From Brevibacillus brevis (GTDB lineage: Bacteria; Bacillota; Bacilli; Brevibacillales; Brevibacillaceae), in the NCBI RefSeq assembly GCF_900637055.1, contig NZ_LR134338.1:6535501-6599500 (forward strand): 64,000 nucleotides of DNA, read 5' to 3'. The notes under the pieces are model-generated. The model was not told the DNA's origin. It did no database searches and saw nothing but the letters and a program-made list of their open reading frames with translations. Within the stretch, counting starts at the first letter, position 1, and the number at the start of each line of letters is the position of its first letter. Both the position numbers and the translations under genes were made by a program. This document shows, piece by piece, positions 44,522 to 54,061 of this stretch.

Positions 44522-45340
44522 TTATTGATGAACTTTCTCTCGATATTCCGTAGGAGAGATACCGAGTTGTTTCTTGAACACTCTACTAAAATAATAGGGG
44601 TCAGCAATTCCAACCGTTTGCGCAATTTGTTGTACAGGCATATCACTTGTAAATAGCATTTCTTGCGCCATGTTTATCCGATATTTGAGTAAATACTCTG
44701 CTGGTCCCATGCCTGCATGTCTTCTAAATACGTAAGAAAGTCGATTTCGATTAACATTATATTGTTCTGCAAGCGATGCTATTGTAAGGCCTTGATAATA
44801 GTATTCATGAATATAAGTAGATACCCGTTCGAATAAAGTATGTGATTCACAGCTATTTTGCCTATTGGCCACACATAATAAGGCTTCATTCAGTACATCG
44901 CGAAACAGCATTTCGGTCTGAAACATCGAAATGCCTCCAGGCTGATTATACACATGCCAAAGACGCATAATTAATTCGATAAGACGAGGAGATTGTCCGG
45001 TTGATAATTCAAAATGCTGATGAGAAAAGCTTGTCTCTTCCAGTTCTGCGTTACATATTCGGTATAATACGAGAATATACTCCCAGTTGGTGTTACCAAA
45101 CGTTTTTTGAGCTAGTTTCATTTTCGCCCCCCCATGCACAACTTTTCCTGGCGAAAAAATATAGGGCGTGCCGTTAAATTGAAATTGCACCTTCCCTGTA
45201 AGTGGAAACACAAATCCAGGAAAAGAATCTGTATATTCAGCGTAAGGTACACCTGGATCTTTCGCATATCGATATACTCCTTCTACTTGAAAAGGAATGT
45301 GTGCCAAATGTTCTGCTAACTGATCAACGTCGATTTTCAC
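44522..45340 (-). CDS. AraC-family regulator, probable siderophore-uptake activator
   Basis: 272 residues. The N-terminal 150 residues form a cupin-like ligand domain and the C-terminal 100 the double HTH ('MPVQQIAQTVGIADPYYFSRVFKKQLGISPTEYREK'). The GTG start has GAGG upstream. Its place between two siderophore-binding lipoprotein genes resembles Btr of B. subtilis, an AraC activator of bacillibactin uptake that binds the ferric siderophore. Assignment to that role is by context. Confidence 0.85.
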   Translation of the reverse strand: MKIDVDQLAEHLAHIPFQVEGVYRYAKDPGVPYAEYTDSFPGFVFPLTGKVQFQFNGTPYIFSPGKVVHGGAKMKLAQKTFGNTNWEYILVLYRICNAELEETSFSHQHFELSTGQSPRLIELIMRLWHVYNQPGGISMFQTEMLFRDVLNEALLCVANRQNSCESHTLFERVSTYIHEYYYQGLTIASLAEQYNVNRNRLSYVFRRHAGMGPAEYLLKYRINMAQEMLFTSDMPVQQIAQTVGIADPYYFSRVFKKQLGISPTEYREKVHQ

Positions 45341-45437
45341 ATTGCATACCTCATTTCAATCGTAGTTTGCCGGTTATCAGCCGTTATACGGGAAACTATT
45401 GCAATAAGATTGGTCCGTTCATTTATATGACATTCAG

Positions 45438-45472
45438 AAAAAAGCTAGTAAAGGGATTACCCTTCACTAGCT
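45438..45472 (-). terminator. Rho-independent terminator of the permease operon
   Basis: AGCTAGTGAAGGG / CCCTTTACTAGCT (one mismatch), tetraloop-sized loop, then TTTTTT reading leftward. It lies seven bases past the permease stop codon. Confidence 0.88.
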
Positions 45473-45478
45473 ATTGGT

Positions 45479-47482
45479 CTAAAGCTTCTTCGTATGTGAC
45501 CGAAACATTACGAATAGAAAATAAGGTGCGCCAATCAAAGTAATTAATAGACCGGATGGAATTTCGACCGGAGCAAGTATCGTTCGACCGATGGCGTCCG
45601 CCAATACAAGAAGGAGAGCCCCGAGTAAGCTCGACAATACGATGGATTGTCGCGTGTTATGCCCGATTAAGCTTCTTACCATATGAGGGACGATTAAACC
45701 GAGAAAGCCTACAGTTCCTACAGTGGCGACAGCACCGGCAGCGAGAAGAACACCTACGGACATTGCAGCGAAGCGTGTTTTACGCACCGATAAACCTAAT
45801 CCTATAGCGCTATCATCAGAGAATGCGAGTATATCAAACCTGCGACCGAGCCACCATGCAAGAGGAAGGAGAGCGGCTAGGAATATACAGATGATGAGGA
45901 ATTGATCCCAGGTGCGACCATAAGTCGAGCCAGTCAACCATATATAGCTACTACTTCCCCATAATGGCCCAAGTACGATTAAAGCTTGAATACCCGCGGA
46001 GCCGATAGCTGAAACCGCGATCCCCAGAAGAATAAGTACCGAGGGATTGAGCGACTTTCGCCATGCGAATAGGAATATGACGGCAGCAGCAAGTATAGCT
46101 CCGCTCATGGCAGCGATCGGAAGCACTACGATCGGTACTTGCGGCCAGGCAATAAGCACAAGTAGTGCTCCGAATCCAGCCCCCGAGGTCACCCCCAGAA
46201 TAGAAGAATCGGCTAATGGATTACGAACAGAAGCTTGGATTAGAACACCGCTTACGCTCAGTGCTATTCCTGCGCCTGCGGCGACAAGGGTACGAGGTAA
46301 TCGTAAATTAAAGAGGGCTGAATAGTCAGATCCAATTAAGCTCGCGAATAACTGACTTAGCGGAATACGTGTGCCGCCCATTGTCATGCTTACAAGAATA
46401 AATGAGACAACGAAGAAAAGCATGATGAACGCGAGAAGCGGGAATTGAATCCGAACACGATTTCTGCCAATAGACATGGATGAGGTTGAAAAGGAACCCA
46501 TCATACCATTCATTTTCCTAAGTATGAGCCAGATTAGCCAAGGTGCTCCGATTATCGCCATCATCGCACCTACTGGCATCTCACCCATGCTGCTACGCAC
46601 CATTCGCGTAAGAACATCAGCCCCAGTGAGCAATACGGCTCCCCAAAGCGCGGTGGCGGGAATGAGCCAATTATGCCTGTGCAATCCGCTTAGACGTACC
46701 AAGTGCGGCGCGACGAGACCAACAAATCCGATCGGTCCGACTACACTGACTACGACTGAAGCAACAAGCACGGCAAGCGCCAATCCGGCGAAGCGAATGA
46801 GATCAACCTTCTGACCTAATGATTGAGCAGTAGACTGATCCAAGTTTAATACATCGAATTGTTTGCCCATAAAAATAGCGACGATAATAACAGCGCTGAC
46901 GCCAGGCCAGGCATACGTAACACCTTTCCAGTCGAGTTGGGAGAGCGAGCCTGAGCCCCATAAAAATAGCGACTGTGTTTCCGTAGCATGGAATATATGT
47001 AGAGCGCTTGTAAATGAACCGATCACCATAGCTACGATCATACCGGAAAGGGCTAGGCGGATTGGACTTGTAGATCGACCGCCTCCGAGAAAATAGGCAC
47101 ACATCGCAGCAAAGCCTCCGCCAGCGGCGGCAAAGAGAAATGGTGACTGGTGGAGCAGGTTGGGAAAATAGATCGTTCCAGCAACAACCATAAAATAAGC
47201 ACCGGCATTAATACCAAGTGTATCTGTGGAAGCTAGCGGGTTTTTAGTAACCGTCTGTAGCAAGACCCCAGCTACAGCAAGCCCTGCCCCGGAGATGAAT
47301 CCTAGTATCGCACGCGGTATACGCATATCCCATATCACATTATGTGAGAGTATATCCTGACGATGAAATAGCGCTTCTAACACGACCTTGAAAGTAATTT
47401 CTGCTTCCCCAAAGCACAGACTGGCTATCAACAGTAGGAAGAGGGCAGCTAAGCCACCCCCGAATAAACTAACGGTTCTCAT
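45479..47482 (-). CDS. Fused double FecCD-type siderophore permease (FhuB-like)
   Basis: Membrane protein of 667 residues made of two FecCD/BtuC modules in one chain (about 1-330 and 345-665). Each has the conserved 'GAGLAVAGVLLQTVTKNPLA' or 'GAGIALSVSGVLIQASVRNPLA' block and an ATPase-docking 'GFVGLVAPHLVR' / 'GFLGLIVPHMVR' EAA-like loop. In Bacillus these are normally two genes; the fusion is like FhuB of Gram-negatives. Its ATG overlaps the stop of the binding-protein gene (ATGA). No ATPase gene follows, so a shared one (FhuC/YusV type) must be supplied elsewhere. Confidence 0.93.
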   Translation of the reverse strand: MRTVSLFGGGLAALFLLLIASLCFGEAEITFKVVLEALFHRQDILSHNVIWDMRIPRAILGFISGAGLAVAGVLLQTVTKNPLASTDTLGINAGAYFMVVAGTIYFPNLLHQSPFLFAAAGGGFAAMCAYFLGGGRSTSPIRLALSGMIVAMVIGSFTSALHIFHATETQSLFLWGSGSLSQLDWKGVTYAWPGVSAVIIVAIFMGKQFDVLNLDQSTAQSLGQKVDLIRFAGLALAVLVASVVVSVVGPIGFVGLVAPHLVRLSGLHRHNWLIPATALWGAVLLTGADVLTRMVRSSMGEMPVGAMMAIIGAPWLIWLILRKMNGMMGSFSTSSMSIGRNRVRIQFPLLAFIMLFFVVSFILVSMTMGGTRIPLSQLFASLIGSDYSALFNLRLPRTLVAAGAGIALSVSGVLIQASVRNPLADSSILGVTSGAGFGALLVLIAWPQVPIVVLPIAAMSGAILAAAVIFLFAWRKSLNPSVLILLGIAVSAIGSAGIQALIVLGPLWGSSSYIWLTGSTYGRTWDQFLIICIFLAALLPLAWWLGRRFDILAFSDDSAIGLGLSVRKTRFAAMSVGVLLAAGAVATVGTVGFLGLIVPHMVRSLIGHNTRQSIVLSSLLGALLLVLADAIGRTILAPVEIPSGLLITLIGAPYFLFVMFRSHTKKL

Positions 47483-48462
47483 TTCGTTATAGCTTCTACA
47501 ACGCGGTCAACTAATACTTTGGAGGAGAGGGGACCGCCGAAGGTCCATGTGTCTCCACCTATGCCATAAGTCCGGTTTTCTTTAACGAAATTTAATCCGT
47601 TCCAAACCTTATTATTCTTCACCGAGTCACCGAAAACGTTATCGTCTTTCTGGACAATGTAAATGAAATTGGAATCGCTCACTGCTGGCAGGGACTCAAA
47701 GGTAGCGTCTGTAAAACCGTACTTTTCAAATTTGTCCGACTTCCAATCGCTGGTTAACCCGATACGATTGAGCGTTTGTACGACTGTCGATGTTTCCGTA
47801 AACATCCTCAACGTTGCCGCATTCTGGCTGCTGAATGCTTGGGTAATGACATAATTGAATTTGTCCTTGCCAGCTGCTTTAAGTTTTTCCTTAGCTGCTG
47901 CATAATGCGTATCAAGATCTGCGAGCACTTTATCCGCTTCTTTTGATTTACCTACTGCTTTAGCAATGGTCTTAAAATCGTTGACCATTCCTGTATAGGC
48001 ATCTCCTTCGTTCGGATAAGGATCGAATTCAATCGTAGGCGCAATAGCATTAAGCTGATTGTAAATTGCATCGTTATTGTCGGTATTCGAGATAATCAGA
48101 TCAGGCTTCAATGACGCGATCGTCTCCAGGTTGGGTTCCCAACGCAAGCCGACATCCGTAACGCTATCTGCGAGTGCCGCTTCATCAGTCACCCAAATCT
48201 CATATTCCTTATTGTCCGCATTTCCTACAGGCTGAATACCTAACGCGATTAATTCCTCTGTATAGATCCACTCCAAGGCGACGACTCGCACCGCAGGCTT
48301 GTCAAGCTTAGTCTCACCTTTTCCATGTTTAATAATGATAGGGCCAGCCGAGTCGGTATTATTTGAGGCAACGCTGCTTGTATTATCCGAATTTTTTGAA
48401 CCACAAGCAGTAATAATTAGGAGAGATAGTAGAACCATACTAACTTGTAATAGCCTTTTCAT
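47479..48462 (-). CDS. Iron-siderophore ABC transporter substrate-binding lipoprotein
   Basis: Lipoprotein of 327 residues, lipobox ITAC (Cys20), FecB-like: 'RVVALEWIYTEELIALGIQPVGNADNK', 'NLETIASLKPDLIISNTDN' and the C-terminal 'GIGGDTWTFGGPLSSKVLVDRV'. This is the FhuD/FecB/YfiY-like group that recognises hydroxamate or citrate-type ligands. First gene of the operon with the fused permease, with GGGGGG before the ATG and a Fur box 45 bp upstream. Confidence 0.92.
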   Translation of the reverse strand: MKRLLQVSMVLLSLLIITACGSKNSDNTSSVASNNTDSAGPIIIKHGKGETKLDKPAVRVVALEWIYTEELIALGIQPVGNADNKEYEIWVTDEAALADSVTDVGLRWEPNLETIASLKPDLIISNTDNNDAIYNQLNAIAPTIEFDPYPNEGDAYTGMVNDFKTIAKAVGKSKEADKVLADLDTHYAAAKEKLKAAGKDKFNYVITQAFSSQNAATLRMFTETSTVVQTLNRIGLTSDWKSDKFEKYGFTDATFESLPAVSDSNFIYIVQKDDNVFGDSVKNNKVWNGLNFVKENRTYGIGGDTWTFGGPLSSKVLVDRVVEAITK

Positions 48463-48506
48463 TATGTTTCCCCCCGCCCAGTAAACGCTCGTTTTTTATC
48501 AAAATC

Positions 48507-48525
48507 AATAATGATAATCAATATC
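48507..48525 (-). promoter_or_regulatory. Fur box
   Basis: AATAATGATAATCAATATC agrees with the 19-bp Fur consensus at 17 positions, directly upstream of the binding protein/permease operon. Confidence 0.85.
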
Positions 48526-48663
48526 AATTTCAACAAAAAGAGAGTATCATTGCTCAATGAAGTTGTCAATATTATTGAGCGAGTTCCAACTCTTCCTGTT
48601 TAATTAGACTCACAAATTCACTAGCTCCCTTCTTCACCATAATATTTGCACCATCTCTAAGAA

Positions 48664-48698
48664 AATAAAAAAGCCATTTACCGTAAGTGGAAATGGCT
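48664..48698 (-). terminator. Rho-independent terminator without an obvious gene
   Basis: AGCCATTTCC / GGTAAATGGCT followed leftward by TTTTTTATTTT. A strong minus-strand terminator, but the nearest complete minus gene upstream ends at 49103 with its own terminator. It may be a leftover of a deleted gene, or end read-through. Confidence 0.7.
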
Positions 48699-48743
48699 AA
48701 AAGTGAGGAAAAAATGATAGTTGTAAATGGTACTCCCCTATCT

Positions 48744-49005
48744 ATTTGATACGGCATGGAGTTCTAGTTACAAAAAAGTTGATGAAATTGCCCCCTCTGA
48801 AAATACGGTGATCAGAGAAATTAGGGAATTTGTGTTCAAGCAAACTTTTCGGATAACCCAGAATTCAGAACTGGCAGGGTATGCGTCGGACGACCTTGGT
48901 CTCATTTCCAAGGCTTTTGAAAACAAGATCAATATAGAATTTATCAATAACCTATGGGATTCCTACCTGCAAGGGAAATTCCCGAATTCAAGTATATGTG
49001 AATGA
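48744..49005 (+). pseudogene. 5'-truncated duplicate of the gene at 42523
   Basis: From ATTTGATACGG onward the sequence repeats 42636-42880 with about six substitutions over some 245 bp. The copy lacks the first third of the gene, its start and ribosome site; the open frame that could be translated begins at a weak upstream codon (48727). The last codons differ (NSSICE instead of NDM). Confidence 0.8.
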
Positions 49006-49037
49006 ATCTTCATACGTAGTGATTATGAGAGTAGCCG

Positions 49038-49081
49038 AAAAAGACCGGAGAAGCATATAAAATATGCACTCCGGTCTTTTT
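49038..49081. terminator. Bidirectional terminator of the surface-protein gene
   Basis: AAAAAGACCGGAG / CTCCGGTCTTTTT with an inner GCATAT / ATATGC extension. Very stable, symmetrical; ends the SLH gene leftward and the truncated duplicate rightward. Confidence 0.9.
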
Positions 49082-49102
49082 GATTAAGAAAGAGAGTTCC
49101 CT

Positions 49103-52100
49103 TTACTTTTTGGTTGCAGCTTCAATATCCTTGTACGCCCAATGGGTTGGAGGTACATCCGGCCAGCTTTGTCCTATTACCGTGCTTAACTGCGAATGGT
49201 TCAGCAAACGATTGATGATCGTGACCGTTTCTGCTCGAGTCAATGTCTTTTGGGGATGGAATGTACCATCTGGATAGCCTGCCATGTAGCCTTCTTTACT
49301 TACTGCCGCAATAATCTGAGTTGCCCAGTGATCTGCTGGTACATCGTAGAAGTTGTTCGGCATGCCGTCTCCATTTAACCCCAAGTGTTTGTATACAATG
49401 GTCGCCATTTCCGCGCGCGTGATTCCGCCTCCCGGATTGAACATGCCATTCGAATAACCGTTCATCAGCCCTGCTTCATTCGCTCTTCTAATCGCATCTG
49501 CCGCCCAATGTTGGTCGGCTACGTCCATAAACATTCCACTTACGGATGTAGTCTTGACCATTCCTGTGTTTACCAGGATCATAGCCATTTCTGCACGGGT
49601 CACTTGGCGATTTGGATCGAAGTTTCCGGTTGGGTAGCCGTTCATGTAGCCTGTTTGGTCGTTTTCTTCTTTTACTGGCTCACTTGGCTTCGGTTCTACA
49701 TTACCGGAACCGCCTCCAGTAAAGAACGGGTTTTGAACATGATTAGTGCTGTCCCGGTCTTTTTTCCGTTCTTTATCCCGGTCTCTGTCTCGTTTATCGA
49801 CAGATTCTAAACCTCTTCTTGCTTTTTTAAGCTCAGCCAGTGCTTCGTCTACCTCGTCCTGGGTTGCGTCAGGATCTTCCAGTACGTCTTTTGCTCGGTT
49901 CAATGCTTTTTCGAGCTTTCTCCAACTTGAAGATGTATAGTCATCTTCATCCAAATCTTCATCGTCGATTTCATCTACTCTTGCTTGCAGCTTTGATTTG
50001 TCGACTGTAGGAGTTGGCGTTGGCTCGTCTGGTTTTTGCAAGCCTTCTCTGGCCTTTGTCAATGCCGAGAGCGCTTTGTCTACTTCTTCTTGGGTTGCAT
50101 TTGGATCAGCCAGTATTGCATCCGCTTTTCTCAAAGCTTTTTGCAGTTCTTCCCAGCTCTCGCTTGTGTAGTCTTCACCCGTAAGATTCTCGGATTGGAT
50201 TTCGTCCGCTTTTGCTTGCAATTTCGATTTGTCGACTGTAGGTGTTGGTGTAGGCGTAGGCACGCTTGGTTTTTTCAAACCTTCTCTGGCCTTTTTCAAT
50301 GCCGAGAGCGCTTCGTCTACTTCTTGCTGGGTTGCATTTGGATCAGCCAGCACTGCATCCGCTTTTTCCAATCCCTGTTTCAGTTCTGCCCAACTCGCGC
50401 TTGTGTACTCTTCTTCCTTCAATTGCTCAGCTTTGATGTCATCTGCTTTTGCTTGCAACTTTGTTTTGTCGACGGTAGGCGTAGGCTCGTCTGGTTTTTT
50501 CAAACCGTCTCTCGCTTTTGTCAGTACCGCCAGCGCTTCGTCTACTTCTTGCTGGGTTGCATTTGGATCAGCCAGCACTGCATTCGCTTTTTCCAATGCC
50601 TGTTTCAGTTCTGCCCAGCTCGCGCTTGTGTACTCTTCTTCCTTCAAGTTCTCAGCCTTGATTTCATCTGCTTTGGCTTGCAGCTTTGTTTTGTCGACGG
50701 TAGGCGTAGGCTCGTCTGGTTTTTTCAAACCTTCTCTCGCCTTTGTCAGTGCCGCCAACGCTTCGTCTACTTCTTGCTGGGTTGCATTTGGATCAGCCAG
50801 CACTGCATTCGCTTTTTCCAATGCCTGTTTCAGTTCTGCCCAGCTCGCGCTTGTGTACTCTTCTTCCTTCAAGTTCTCAGCTTTGATTTCATCTGCTTTT
50901 GCTTGCAGCTTCGATTTATCAACGACAGGTTCGGTTGGTGTTGTATCTACCGTAATAGTCTTTGTCGCTTTGGCTGACTTGCCGTCTACTGTCGTCGCTG
51001 TTACCTCAACTGTGTATTCACCATCTTGTAAATCTTGGGTCGGTGTAAATGCCCAGTTGCCTTCTGTATCAACTGTTACTGTTGGAGTATCTACTACATT
51101 GCCAGCTTTGTCTTTAATCTCAACGGTGACCTTAGATCCCGCTGTTGACGTTCCTTTGAACACTGGCTTCGTTACAGTGACTGGATTGGCACTTGGTTCA
51201 GTAATCGTAAGTGTCGCCCCAGGATACTCAACATTTTTGTTAAATAGATCTACTGGAGCACCGTTTGTACCTTTTAAGTTCCCCAACCCATCATAGGAAA
51301 TGTTTACTGCTTTATTGGTAACATTCGTACCTGCTGGCAAGGTGATCACTAGCTTTGTAGCATCGTTTTCGTCAACCTTGAAAGTTAGACCACCGTTTTC
51401 TACAGCTGTACCATCAACTGTAATGGTAAATCCAGTTAAATCGGTTAACTCCACTCCGCGATCAAACGTCACCGTTATTTTATTGCCATCCGCTACTGTT
51501 TCCTCAATTGTAGCAGCTGTTGGTACGGGTACAGTTGCGGCAATCGTAAAATAATTGCCATTAGCAAATTCAGCACTATCAAGTGTTGCTGTGCCATCTG
51601 TTAGTGGATAGAATGCATCGTTTTGATCGAATTGCTCATCCTCACTAACAACCAGATAAAAAGGCCAAGCAGAAGCACCTGCTACTTTGTCTACGTGCAG
51701 CGTAATGTCTGTATCTTGCCAATTCGTTTTCTCTACTTTATAGGTGCGTCCAATACGTTTTAGACTTTCTGTATCTTTTGTTATTGGAGTCTCGAATGTA
51801 ACGTCTCCACCGTTATCGCTAAAAACAAAGAATGATTTATCTTCTGCAATCGTCTTGGTATTCAGGGCATTCGTCTCTTGAATCGCATTGCCTATTGCAA
51901 TCGTGACATTGGAACCGTCAACCTGAGATTTCGATTGCTTTTGATACAAAGCACCTACTTCATCACGACCGATCCCTGTTATGCGGTTGCCGTAGCCAGT
52001 GTTGTTGCTAGCTTTCCACATCGTTGAGCCATCGCTAGCGACATAATCAATCGGAGCATTATTTTCATCTTTCAATGTCAATCCGTATTTTAAAGCAAGG

Positions 52101-54040
52101 TAACTGTTGACTTTGTTTCGGTCTTCATCAGTCAATTTACGGTTATAAAGGATCGTTTCAGACATCTTCCCGTAAAATCGACTGTTATGACCTGCACCAA
52201 AATAATAAGGTTTACTTCCGCTTGTTATCGGAGATGCAAAATTGGGAGTATTACTGTTTGCCGTCTGTAATGCTTTTCCATTTAGCGAAAGCGCCCAATC
52301 ATTTGGTGCACTCCAGATGTTTAACATCGCTCCATTTTTTAATTGGTAATCACCGACGTCTACGCTCAAGCTACCTTCGTCTCTACCGAAATATGAACTT
52401 ATCGATTTTCCATTATTAGCTCCATAAACAACTGCAGCTGTATGTCTTCCTCCAAACTCCCATGGAAATCCGCTATATTTGTCACTTGCCTGGACGGAGA
52501 ATATTTCCCGATCCGTAGCAGCATTATTATTAAAATCAATGGAAGAGCGAGTATAATACCCTTTATTTGAGTCAATTTGGATTCCGCTATTAAAATTCAG
52601 AGCGTTAGGCACATTGTCATTGGTACTAGTACCGCTAGGCATCCATGCTCCGCGATCTGCCAAGTCTGTTAATTGGTCGATTTGGTTTCCCGAAAGCACA
52701 GCACTGCGTTCTACATCAACCCAAGAGAGTAGGCCTTCACTCACCCCGCCTGGCCCTTGCGTAGGTACCACAGCGGAGATCGTTCCCGTTGCAATCGCGC
52801 CACCAACGGCGACTGCTCTTACGTCAGTTGCATCTAAAACGTTATCGGGAGTAAAGTAAACGGTCACTTTTCCTTCGCCGTCTGTTCTTACCATTGACCA
52901 GTCTGTGATTGGGTTGCCGTCCGCATCTGTCCATGTTCCTTCTTTACTGTTTGTCAATGTAATCGAAACATCAGCAGCTGCAGACCGGTCAGGGTTGTAC
53001 GCGGTAACAACTACTTTGTGTTTCCCTGGCTTGTCCGATTTCTCTACTGTCATGTCAATGGATGATGGCGCTTGTCGATAATCACTCGAACCCTCTGGGG
53101 TACCGAAGTTGTCTCCAATCGGTGCAAGGTCGTTGACGAAATACCAGCTCAAAATTTCATGCGATTCGTACCAGCTTGAAGTGGAACCAGTGAAACCAGC
53201 ATAAATTCCATTTGTTTCGCCAAAAATTCCCTTTAGATTGATTCCATTCGCATCAATCAAGGGATCGCTTGGTTTGCTCGCTGAATCGTTCAAGTACACC
53301 TTTACATTACTGGATGCACCATCATAATCAATCCAGGCATAATACGTGTTCCCATTCGCCAAAACAAACTTCGGGTTACCGGATTCATCCTTAATATCGT
53401 TGAGATTCTTGTACCACGACGGATTGTCATTTACCAAATTTCCATTATAGGCAATTCCAATATAGTTGTTTGATGGATCGAGAAATTTTTGTTGATTATA
53501 ATTGTTCAGATAGGTGTCAAATTTTATGCCTAGACTTGGACTAACTCCTGCTAGCCCCAGATTGCCACCAAAGCCGCCCAATTTTGTAGGGTCCCCCACG
53601 ATGGCAAAGGTCATTCCATCAGCGGTATTCGGCAGATTACCGTCAATCCGAAATGAAAATCCTGTGCTAAATGAAAACTCTTCATGCGGTTGGAAGGATT
53701 GTTTGTTAAAAACGCTGCCGGTTTGACTTGCTTGCTTCGGAGTCACAACCAATTTTCCATCAAGGATTGTCGAATTTCCATTTAACTGAAATAGTTCTTG
53801 CAAAGATGGATTTGAAAAATCATTAATGTCAAACTTGTACGTCAGCCACTTGATAGATTCAGCCGCCTGCACTCTCTCAGGCACTCCTGCCATGGAGAAA
53901 CTACTTGTTACTAGCGCCAACAAAAGCATGAACACTAGTGGACGTTTCCACCAATTTCGCAGCTTCGTGATTGTTTTCATTGCCCTTTCTTCCTCTCCTC
54001 TCACCTTCTGGATATTTTGTGTAAAACTATCTTTTTTCAA
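49103..54040 (-). CDS. Giant SLH-anchored surface protein with lectin, Ig-like and FIVAR domains
   Basis: Cell-surface protein of 1645 residues (1625 from the second start). Order: signal peptide (about 21-60), L-type lectin-like domain (65-320), bacterial Ig-like domain (330-425), LamG/DUF8202-like concanavalin-fold domain (430-690), SwmB-like and Ig-like domains (835-1035), five FIVAR modules (1037-1413), basic/Asp linker (RDRDKERKKDRD), and three SLH domains (1450-1645) that bind pyruvylated cell-wall polymer. Two usable starts: TTG 54040 with AGGAG, and in-frame ATG 53980 with GAAAGGG. Likely an adhesin that binds glycans. The divergent two-component system may regulate it. Confidence 0.92.
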   Translation of the reverse strand: MKKDSFTQNIQKVRGEEERAMKTITKLRNWWKRPLVFMLLLALVTSSFSMAGVPERVQAAESIKWLTYKFDINDFSNPSLQELFQLNGNSTILDGKLVVTPKQASQTGSVFNKQSFQPHEEFSFSTGFSFRIDGNLPNTADGMTFAIVGDPTKLGGFGGNLGLAGVSPSLGIKFDTYLNNYNQQKFLDPSNNYIGIAYNGNLVNDNPSWYKNLNDIKDESGNPKFVLANGNTYYAWIDYDGASSNVKVYLNDSASKPSDPLIDANGINLKGIFGETNGIYAGFTGSTSSWYESHEILSWYFVNDLAPIGDNFGTPEGSSDYRQAPSSIDMTVEKSDKPGKHKVVVTAYNPDRSAAADVSITLTNSKEGTWTDADGNPITDWSMVRTDGEGKVTVYFTPDNVLDATDVRAVAVGGAIATGTISAVVPTQGPGGVSEGLLSWVDVERSAVLSGNQIDQLTDLADRGAWMPSGTSTNDNVPNALNFNSGIQIDSNKGYYTRSSIDFNNNAATDREIFSVQASDKYSGFPWEFGGRHTAAVVYGANNGKSISSYFGRDEGSLSVDVGDYQLKNGAMLNIWSAPNDWALSLNGKALQTANSNTPNFASPITSGSKPYYFGAGHNSRFYGKMSETILYNRKLTDEDRNKVNSYLALKYGLTLKDENNAPIDYVASDGSTMWKASNNTGYGNRITGIGRDEVGALYQKQSKSQVDGSNVTIAIGNAIQETNALNTKTIAEDKSFFVFSDNGGDVTFETPITKDTESLKRIGRTYKVEKTNWQDTDITLHVDKVAGASAWPFYLVVSEDEQFDQNDAFYPLTDGTATLDSAEFANGNYFTIAATVPVPTAATIEETVADGNKITVTFDRGVELTDLTGFTITVDGTAVENGGLTFKVDENDATKLVITLPAGTNVTNKAVNISYDGLGNLKGTNGAPVDLFNKNVEYPGATLTITEPSANPVTVTKPVFKGTSTAGSKVTVEIKDKAGNVVDTPTVTVDTEGNWAFTPTQDLQDGEYTVEVTATTVDGKSAKATKTITVDTTPTEPVVDKSKLQAKADEIKAENLKEEEYTSASWAELKQALEKANAVLADPNATQQEVDEALAALTKAREGLKKPDEPTPTVDKTKLQAKADEIKAENLKEEEYTSASWAELKQALEKANAVLADPNATQQEVDEALAVLTKARDGLKKPDEPTPTVDKTKLQAKADDIKAEQLKEEEYTSASWAELKQGLEKADAVLADPNATQQEVDEALSALKKAREGLKKPSVPTPTPTPTVDKSKLQAKADEIQSENLTGEDYTSESWEELQKALRKADAILADPNATQEEVDKALSALTKAREGLQKPDEPTPTPTVDKSKLQARVDEIDDEDLDEDDYTSSSWRKLEKALNRAKDVLEDPDATQDEVDEALAELKKARRGLESVDKRDRDRDKERKKDRDSTNHVQNPFFTGGGSGNVEPKPSEPVKEENDQTGYMNGYPTGNFDPNRQVTRAEMAMILVNTGMVKTTSVSGMFMDVADQHWAADAIRRANEAGLMNGYSNGMFNPGGGITRAEMATIVYKHLGLNGDGMPNNFYDVPADHWATQIIAAVSKEGYMAGYPDGTFHPQKTLTRAETVTIINRLLNHSQLSTVIGQSWPDVPPTHWAYKDIEAATKK
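49797..50920 (-). repeat. Five tandem FIVAR-coding repeats of 206-237 bp
   Basis: Units start at the recurring GTCGAC and lie at about 50696-50920, 50471-50695, 50234-50470, 50003-50233 and 49797-50002. The first two in translation order are both 225 bp and almost identical, so they arose by recent duplication; the last is the most divergent. Each encodes a helical KLQAKADEIK / ASWAELKQALE / ATQQEVDEAL module. Confidence 0.88.
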
Positions 54041-54061
54041 TAGACTTCTCCTAATTTGTCA

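Noticed and set aside
48572..48757. 61-codon minus-strand frame ending KQEELELAQ
   Set aside because: It runs through the terminator at 48664-48698 and the edge of the truncated duplicate, has no ribosome site, and no family; it may be debris of a lost gene but cannot be supported.
49797..50920. CRISPR-like array
   Set aside because: Repeats are 206-237 bp, in frame and protein-coding (FIVAR), without short repeats and unique spacers.
50036..51296. Long plus-strand frames (up to 355 codons) rich in Phe/Cys or Ser/Ala
   Set aside because: They are mirror images of the FIVAR repeats; repetition keeps stops out of several frames. No ribosome site or domain.
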